Below, piece by piece: positions 4,385-9,313 of a stretch of DNA of 9,313 nt. The stretch's first letter is position 1, and every line of letters begins with the position of its first letter. The stretch lies in assembly GCA_031259655.1 (NCBI GenBank), contig JAIRLF010000033.1:1-9313 (forward strand), written 5' to 3'. The notes beneath the pieces were generated by a model. The model was not told the DNA's origin. It did no database searches and worked only from the letters and a program-made list of their open reading frames with translations. Made by a program: the position numbers and the translations under genes. This DNA is from Prevotellaceae bacterium (GTDB taxonomy: Bacteria; Bacteroidota; Bacteroidia; Bacteroidales; UBA932).

Positions 4385-6541
4385 TCATTCGCTCGTATAA
4401 TACACTTTATTATCCGACGAAAGAATGAGATAGTACGAACTGCGTTTTGCGTTCGTTTGTTCTAATCTGTTTTTTACGCTTATCACGTCAACATACTCGT
4501 TATTGATTTTTGAAACCAACAGAGGATAATAGGAAAACGGAGCGTCGAATGTTTTCAGCGATGTTTGCTCGCCCAGAGCGTCTACGGTGCAGACAAACAA
4601 ATTGATTTTTTTATTATCTGTCGCATAAATCTTACCTTGAGCATCTTTCACTTCGCTGTAAGCGCCATAGATATACAGTTGATTGTTTGTCCTTATCACG
4701 TTCGACAAATATCCCGTGAATTGTAGCGAAGTATTCCACATGGCCGTCAAGCCGGCATCAAACGCGTACAAGTGCAACTCATCGTTTGAAATATCGTGCG
4801 GAGCGTAGGCATTTCCTTTAAAAGCAATGAAAGACGTTTCGCTGATATCGTCGTAAATCAATTTACGAGGAACGGCTGTCGATGCAAGTTTGACCGTCTT
4901 TTTTTCGTTTCCTTTAGCATCAAGAAGATATAAGTAATTGTTTATTACGTTATTGTTATTAGCGGAAACGACAATCATTAAACTGTTATCGGAATGTGCA
5001 ACTAAAACGCCGTGGTTTTTACCCTCTTTTTTACTGAGAGTTTTAAGCCACTCGACATTATCGTAAGCGTCCAACAAAGCTACAAAAGCCTGAGTTTCCG
5101 AATTATTGACATACGAACCGGTTATAAACACTTTATTATCCGAAGTCTCCGATTTTGCGTGAATAAAATACCCTGCATTATCTATTTTGTTCGGCTGCAC
5201 AATCGAAGTATACAAGTTGGCGTCTTTATACTGTATTACGCCAACACCGGTCGGTTTGAGCAAATTATTCATATAAGTATCTAATGCAGAATGTAACACA
5301 GCATCGTTTGCATTTGCTTCGCCTTTCAGATACGATTGCAATCCGGCAAAATCGGTATAATTTTTTTCGAAAAATGCGCTATATTTTTGCATGGCTTCGG
5401 GGGTAACTTTACTCAACGTTAAACTCAATGCAGAATCGACCGCCTGTTTTTTCGCAATCAAATCGTAGTAATAAGTGTTCGATTTCGCATAATTATTCGA
5501 AGAATTGAGTTTTGTATCAATCACATTATCAGCATTGTGATACAGGAATTTCACTTTCTCTTCCTGATAAATCAACAGCGGCGCAACCACCGAATTATAA
5601 TCATATTTGTATATCTTATTAATTATAAGCGGATTAATTGTATAATTCGGTGCAATATCCGATTTATCCGAGCGTGATAATTTTTCGATATAACCAAGAT
5701 TTTCCTTGTGTACTTCTTCTGCTTTTTGATATAAAAAAGCGACATCGGCATTCAACACTTCGTTGAAAGATTTTACCCAAGATTTGAAATCCCAAAGAGT
5801 TACATTTTTTGCGATAAAATTAGAAGATGTCAATCCATGCAAGCGATACACCGGAACCGGCAAAAGCGAATAATTGATTTTATAATCGCCTATGGAATAT
5901 TCATCCAGCGAATGTTTCAATTTTTCGAGATAATAGAGAGTCGAATCAAAATTATCCTGCAAATCTTTCAGATTTCGGGTTAACACACTGTCCGTCAAGA
6001 AATATAAGTCATTCAAACGGCTATTTTGCGCATTAATTTTGCCAAACGACTCTATACAAGCGTTATATCTAAAGATGCTGGACTTTAAATATTCCTGATT
6101 CTGGTCGAAATATTTTTTGAATTTCACCACGTCGTCAGACCTGTCTTCGATATCTTTTTTGATATTGTCGAAAGTCCGGGGTTCCGGAGTTGCCTGATAA
6201 TAAACGCCGTTTCTCTTGGCTTCTTTTGCATCCAAATAATGTTTGGCAAGAGACAAGTATGTCCTTGCATTGGATATGCTCTGTGCGACATTGTCCGATT
6301 GCAAAAACGGGTCATACTGACGCATCATTTTCTGTGAAATCAGCCCTAATTGGTAGTAACCATTTGCGTTAGCATACTCTTTCGAAGTAGTAGCCGCCTG
6401 ATAATTAAACAAGGTCTGAAACGCTTCATAATCTTTCATGTTCTTAATTGCTTCGTAGATAACCTTATAGTCTCGTTGTCCGTAAGCGTTTAAAATAATA
6501 ATTAATTGTAAGAAAGAACAAATCAACAATTTCCGTATCAT
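4385..6541 (-). CDS. Secreted helical / beta-propeller-like protein, partner of the OmpA-family protein
   Basis: A 718-residue exported protein that I do not recognise as a named family. Residues 1-21 are a signal peptide (MIRKLL, hydrophobic core, cut near NAYG-Q); there is no lipobox, so a soluble periplasmic or outer-membrane-associated protein is expected. Residues about 25-425 are strongly helical, with TPR-like pairs at the start (residues 25-110) and long amphipathic helices after that. Residues about 430-718 are beta-rich with repeated short units such as NKVFITGSYVNN, YLYLLDAKGNE, ELHLYAFDAG and QLYIYGAYSE, resembling the blades of a beta-propeller. It has no C-terminal phenylalanine and no obvious type IX sorting domain. 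It starts 12 nt after the OmpA-family stop, and the operon ends in a good terminator, so the two are surely co-transcribed. A role as adaptor or scaffold for that protein is inference. Confidence 0.9.
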   Translation of the reverse strand: MIRKLLICSFLQLIIILNAYGQRDYKVIYEAIKNMKDYEAFQTLFNYQAATTSKEYANANGYYQLGLISQKMMRQYDPFLQSDNVAQSISNARTYLSLAKHYLDAKEAKRNGVYYQATPEPRTFDNIKKDIEDRSDDVVKFKKYFDQNQEYLKSSIFRYNACIESFGKINAQNSRLNDLYFLTDSVLTRNLKDLQDNFDSTLYYLEKLKHSLDEYSIGDYKINYSLLPVPVYRLHGLTSSNFIAKNVTLWDFKSWVKSFNEVLNADVAFLYQKAEEVHKENLGYIEKLSRSDKSDIAPNYTINPLIINKIYKYDYNSVVAPLLIYQEEKVKFLYHNADNVIDTKLNSSNNYAKSNTYYYDLIAKKQAVDSALSLTLSKVTPEAMQKYSAFFEKNYTDFAGLQSYLKGEANANDAVLHSALDTYMNNLLKPTGVGVIQYKDANLYTSIVQPNKIDNAGYFIHAKSETSDNKVFITGSYVNNSETQAFVALLDAYDNVEWLKTLSKKEGKNHGVLVAHSDNSLMIVVSANNNNVINNYLYLLDAKGNEKKTVKLASTAVPRKLIYDDISETSFIAFKGNAYAPHDISNDELHLYAFDAGLTAMWNTSLQFTGYLSNVIRTNNQLYIYGAYSEVKDAQGKIYATDNKKINLFVCTVDALGEQTSLKTFDAPFSYYPLLVSKINNEYVDVISVKNRLEQTNAKRSSYYLILSSDNKVYYTSE

Positions 6542-6553
6542 AAATTATGTTTT

Positions 6554-8617
6554 TTAATTTGTTGTATTTTCAATAATTTTAATTTCTACACGACGATTCT
6601 TGGCGCGATTTTCGTCCGAATCGTTCGGAACCAAAGGTTTCAATTCACCGTATCCTTTGGATAGCACGCGATTTTTGTCCACATTATTGCTAATCAAAAA
6701 TTTAATAACCGATTCAGCTCGTTTATCCGAAAGTCGGAAGTTGTATTCGTTACTGCCGACATCGTCGGTATGAGCCGATATTTCAATCTTTATTTCAGGA
6801 TTTTGCCCCAGGAAATTCAAAAGTCGGTTTAGTTCCGCATACGATTCGACATTCAATTCGGCAGAATTTGTTTCGAAGGTTATATTGTTGAAAACCATCT
6901 TAGTATCGGTAGTCAATGTGTCCAAAACGACCTCTTGTGTCTCTTCCTCAGTTGTTTTAACGTCTATAACAGTATTAAAATAGGTATATCCTTTTTTGGT
7001 AACATCCACTTCATACATGTTGTTGATACGCAGTGCAAGTACGGGATTTCCATTGCTGTCGAAACTCACTAACGGCGCCGTATTTTCGTACCGGGTCAAG
7101 TTTTTGAGGTCAACATTTACCTCGTCAGTATTTTTGCCCTCGCTATCTCTGACATCAAGCGTCAATATTTTACGTGAAGCTTTCAGTTCCAGACTTTTTT
7201 CGAAATTACTGTATACCACATCGGTTCTTAAATCAAAGTATGTTTCGTAGGGGTCGAAACTTTCAGTTTCTATTCTTATTTTATAGTTGTTTCCGATTTT
7301 CAAATTGCAATTATATTTTCCTTGCGAGACGTTTATTAGACTTTGCTGTTCCAAAGGACGTTTTGTGAGCGAATCGGAAATCATAACTGTAGGCGACAAT
7401 GGATAAAACAACTCATTATCATATATATTCAATTCCAAATTTACATTGTCGTAAAGTGTAACATCGAATTTTTCTTCCAACGTTTCTCCAATAAATCCCA
7501 AATCTTTATAATAGAATGTATGCGAGTAGTTATCTTGCGTAAAATCAATTTTATAGTACGGACCTTGGGTCAGGATAACCGCATACTTACCTTCGTCGTT
7601 TGTTTGGAATTCTCCGCGCGTTACCGAAGTAATAGCATCTTGTACAATGACTTTCGCTTCGATTGGCTGTTTCGAATACAAATCGGTAATTGTTCCCGTC
7701 AAAACAAAAGTTTTTGCAGGCGATTGGTCGGACGGTAGTCTGTCCTTATATATTTTCTGTGGTTGCTTTTTAATTTTTTGCGTAGTGAACAGAAAATAAT
7801 TGCCTTGACTGTTTATTGTTGGCGACAAATCATCGTATTCGGTATTGATGCCTTCGACGTAAACAGGATAATACCAATTGTTTTCGTCGATTCTGCGGGC
7901 GTAATAAATGTTGTAGTCGTCGTCCGATATTTTTTTGCCTGTTTTGCTGATATCTTGACGTTTCGACGCAAAATATAACGAATTATTATCGGCGCATATA
8001 AACGGCGTTTCTTGAGAACCGGTATTAAATTCTTTAGGAAGATATTTTGGACCAACCCATTTACCTTCCTGATTTTTTTCAAACAACAGCAACTCTTTGC
8101 TTATTTCTTTATTCTTTTTGTCGATTAGAGGTCTCGCCTTTAAAACGAAAAGCGTTTTATTATCTGAAGAAATTGTAGGCGAAGATAAATCGGCATTTGT
8201 TGAAATAGGGTTTCCCAATCGTTGTGGTTCTCCCCAACCGTTTTTCGTTTTTTGAGCATAGAAAATGTCGAAGTAATCCGTCGCTATTTTAGCGTGGAAA
8301 AATAACCTCGTCCCATCGTGATTGAACGAAAAACCGCCAACCTCATTCTTTGTCTGATTAATCAACTTGTTGATGTACTCGAACGGAGAAGGCGCAGTCC
8401 ATTTGTTATTTTGCAGATGCGATTCGTAAGCCGTTGTCGAACTTTCGTCTACTGCTAAAAAAACAAGATATTTGCCGTCAGGCGTCAAAGCAGGATATTT
8501 CGTTGGTTTTTGAAAATCAGGAAATATATCCACTCCGCTAAATACCTGAGCATGACCAAATACCAAAATACTTTGAACAAGAATAAAACTTAATGCAGTT
8601 TTCAATAAATTTTTCAT
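6554..8617 (-). CDS. OmpA-family protein with PD40 propeller and CRD-like domains (PorE-like, lacking TPR)
   Basis: A 687-residue exported protein. Residues 1-23 are a signal peptide (cut near GHA-Q), without a lipobox cysteine. Residues about 38-285 show four PD40/WD40-like units, for example ALTPDGKYLVFL, FNHDGTRLFFHA, ISSDNKTLFVLK and INSQGNYFLFTT. Residues about 303-390 are a carboxypeptidase-regulatory-like domain (LTGTITDLYSKQPIEAKV), and further beta domains follow to about 565. Residues 572-684 are OmpA_C, which binds diaminopimelate-type peptidoglycan: D618 (AHTDD) and R633 (SDKRAES) are spaced 15 residues apart like the binding pair of OmpA, and NRRVEI closes the fold. It should sit in the periplasm, anchored to the cell wall. 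Among known proteins it most resembles PorE of the type IX secretion system, but PorE is a lipoprotein with TPRs, so this is a relative rather than an ortholog. Confidence 0.93.
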   Translation of the reverse strand: MKNLLKTALSFILVQSILVFGHAQVFSGVDIFPDFQKPTKYPALTPDGKYLVFLAVDESSTTAYESHLQNNKWTAPSPFEYINKLINQTKNEVGGFSFNHDGTRLFFHAKIATDYFDIFYAQKTKNGWGEPQRLGNPISTNADLSSPTISSDNKTLFVLKARPLIDKKNKEISKELLLFEKNQEGKWVGPKYLPKEFNTGSQETPFICADNNSLYFASKRQDISKTGKKISDDDYNIYYARRIDENNWYYPVYVEGINTEYDDLSPTINSQGNYFLFTTQKIKKQPQKIYKDRLPSDQSPAKTFVLTGTITDLYSKQPIEAKVIVQDAITSVTRGEFQTNDEGKYAVILTQGPYYKIDFTQDNYSHTFYYKDLGFIGETLEEKFDVTLYDNVNLELNIYDNELFYPLSPTVMISDSLTKRPLEQQSLINVSQGKYNCNLKIGNNYKIRIETESFDPYETYFDLRTDVVYSNFEKSLELKASRKILTLDVRDSEGKNTDEVNVDLKNLTRYENTAPLVSFDSNGNPVLALRINNMYEVDVTKKGYTYFNTVIDVKTTEEETQEVVLDTLTTDTKMVFNNITFETNSAELNVESYAELNRLLNFLGQNPEIKIEISAHTDDVGSNEYNFRLSDKRAESVIKFLISNNVDKNRVLSKGYGELKPLVPNDSDENRAKNRRVEIKIIENTTN

Positions 8618-8662
8618 CGTTACTATTTTAATATCTTTATTTTAAAAGTGAACATTTTTGTG

Positions 8663-8695
8663 CAAATATAAATATTTATTTTCATACAAATCAAA
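8663..8695 (-). promoter_or_regulatory. Promoter of the OmpA operon
   Basis: The minus strand reads TATATTTG at 8670-8663, a full TAnnTTTG match. Upstream TTTG boxes lie at 8695-8692 (21 nt gap) and 8690-8687 (16 nt gap); the first is close to the usual -33 spacing. Transcription would begin near 8656, about 40 nt before the ATG at 8617. This is the most complete promoter in the window. Confidence 0.65.
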
Positions 8696-9022
8696 AAAAA
8701 ATTTAAATAAAAAGTTATAATCTTGGATTTCATATCATTGCAATAAGCAAAACCGAATAATTTTGTCGTTGTTTTGTATGATATTCTTCCTCATATATGA
8801 AAAAAACTGTTCTTTTGTGTAACTTTTAATATCCGTTTTTCGTTTTGTCAAAAGTTTTATCAAAAAACTAAAGATAACAAAAAATCAATATCTGTCAATA
8901 TTGTATATATCAGATAATTTCCTGACTTCGCCGCTTTTTTGTATTTGTCCGAAAATTCACAATGTCCAAATCGCTTTTCAAAAATTTTTCTCGTTTTTCG
9001 TCTATTATACATGCAAAAACAC
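8696..9022. other. Gene-free AT-rich spacer
   Basis: I find no open frame with protein character on either strand. The only structure is weak: CAATAT (8886-8891) with ATATTG (8898-8903), and TATCTG (8889-8894) with CAGATA (8911-8916). It separates the operon promoter from the mobile element at the right edge. Confidence 0.6.
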
Positions 9023-9030
9023 TACCTTTG
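9023..9030 (+). promoter_or_regulatory. -7 box outside the IS66 end, reading toward it
   Basis: TACCTTTG is an exact TAnnTTTG match, with a T-rich TTTTTCG stretch near the -33 position. It lies about 50 bp before the proposed IS end and reads into the transposase gene. It may have served a host gene that the element displaced, or it may raise transposase expression from outside. Confidence 0.35.
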
Positions 9031-9063
9031 TGCACGTCAAAACCACAGTAAATGTTCATAAAC

Positions 9064-9077
9064 TTACAAATTTGTAA
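9064..9077. repeat. Perfect 14-bp palindrome at the presumed IS junction
   Basis: TTACAAATTTGTAA is its own reverse complement. Its right arm is the GTAA that I take as the first bases of the IS66-type element (9074 on). The 8 bases before it (ACAAATTT, 9066-9073) would be the target duplication. The palindrome may be a preferred target or chance. Confidence 0.4.
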
Positions 9078-9114
9078 CTGCTCAGAAAAGAAAAAAAAGT
9101 TGGAAAAAAATACT

Positions 9115-9122
9115 TACCTTTG
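9115..9122 (+). promoter_or_regulatory. -7 box of the IS66 transposase gene
   Basis: TACCTTTG matches TAnnTTTG. The predicted start near 9129 lies about 7 nt before the ATG at 9136, so the transcript would be nearly leaderless. A TTG at 9100-9102 is closer than the usual -33 position. Confidence 0.45.
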
Positions 9123-9135
9123 CGCCGTGGAAGAA

Positions 9136-9313
9136 ATGATACACATACGGCGTTCGGAATATGAACAATTAATATCGCGACAGGAAGAATTGATAGAATT
9201 AGTTCGAGAGTTGCGAGCAGAGATAGAATTATTAAAAAACGGGCGCAACAGTAAAACGAGTTCCACCGCTCCGTCCCAAGATATAAGTCGAAGTAATGCA
9301 CACAGTCTACGCA
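9136..9313 (+). CDS. tnpC: IS66-family transposase (TnpC), N-terminal fragment
   Basis: The first 59 residues are visible; the frame is open to the window edge. A leucine-rich helix (residues about 8-34, LIELVRELRAEIELL) is followed by NGRNSKTSSTAPSQD, the conserved basic/Ser-Pro linker at the start of IS66 TnpC proteins, usually seen as a KNSSNSSKPPSSD-like motif. The family cuts and joins DNA at the IS ends with a DDE domain, which lies beyond the window along with the zinc-finger region. I favour the ATG at 9136 because homologs usually begin near MIHI. In-frame alternatives are GTG at 9127 and an ATG at 9052 that lies outside the proposed IS end. Whether the gene is intact cannot be judged. 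Confidence 0.8.
   Translation, partial: MIHIRRSEYEQLISRQEELIELVRELRAEIELLKNGRNSKTSSTAPSQDISRSNAHSLR

Larger units (their letters stand above)
9074..9313 (+). mobile_element. IS66-family insertion sequence, left end only
   Basis: IS66-family elements begin with GTAA-type terminal repeats and make 8-bp target duplications. GTAACTGCTCAG at 9074-9085, 62 bp before the transposase ATG, fits this. The transposase start is recognisable (next entries). The right end, the second terminal repeat and the other copy of the duplication are outside the window, so the exact boundary is inferred. No tnpA or tnpB precedes the transposase, which points to the single-gene ISBst12-like branch. Confidence 0.5.

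Noticed and set aside
9056..9301. 81-residue open frame on the minus strand at the right edge
   Set aside because: It is antisense to the IS66 transposase start, which has a recognisable motif, so it is a shadow.

Overview
The window looks like chromosomal DNA from a Bacteroidota bacterium, most likely Bacteroidales. The evidence is moderately AT-rich DNA, several TAnnTTTG promoter boxes (the Bacteroidota -7 element), start codons without clear Shine-Dalgarno sequences, and typical protein families: an orphan two-PCD FtsX-like permease, an OmpA-family protein with PD40 and carboxypeptidase-regulatory-like domains, and an IS66-type transposase. No tRNA, rRNA or CRISPR array is visible.

Layout. 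Positions 1-1226 hold no convincing complete gene. The left edge may carry the first 12 codons of a gene leaving the window on the minus strand, behind a promoter-like box. The rest of this stretch is AT-rich DNA with several foldable islands: a GC-rich cluster at 256-353, a 9-bp hairpin at 791-814, and a palindromic element at 936-987. At 1227-3575 (+) lies an FtsX/MacB-type permease with no ATPase beside it. It has its own promoter-like box, and a 16-codon upstream ORF ends 4 nt before its start. Its 3' flank (3576-3760) contains complementary segments that could form a pseudoknot. A small helix-turn-helix protein (3761-4108, -) converges on it. One 22-bp sequence occurs in inverted orientation on either side of this permease/HTH pair (1066-1087 and 4271-4292, 21 of 22 identical).

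A two-gene minus-strand operon fills 4385-8617. The first gene (6554-8617) encodes a secreted OmpA-family protein: PD40 propeller, CRD and other beta domains, then a peptidoglycan-binding OmpA_C domain. After 12 nt comes a 718-residue secreted protein (4385-6541) with a helical N-terminal half and a beta-rich C-terminal half, which I do not recognise. The operon has a promoter upstream (8663-8695) and a strong intrinsic terminator (4329-4364). The two proteins probably act together in the periplasm, between peptidoglycan and outer membrane. The domain set resembles the type IX secretion protein PorE divided over two polypeptides; this is inference.

Positions 8671-9022 are gene-free. At the right edge, from about 9074, an IS66-family element begins; only the first 59 residues of its transposase are in view. 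If the left-edge fragment is also a transposase, the block is bracketed by mobile DNA reading outward. The best candidate for something undescribed is the OmpA/718-residue pair. The structured 3' flank of the permease and the 22-bp inverted repeat are secondary candidates. None is established by sequence reading alone.
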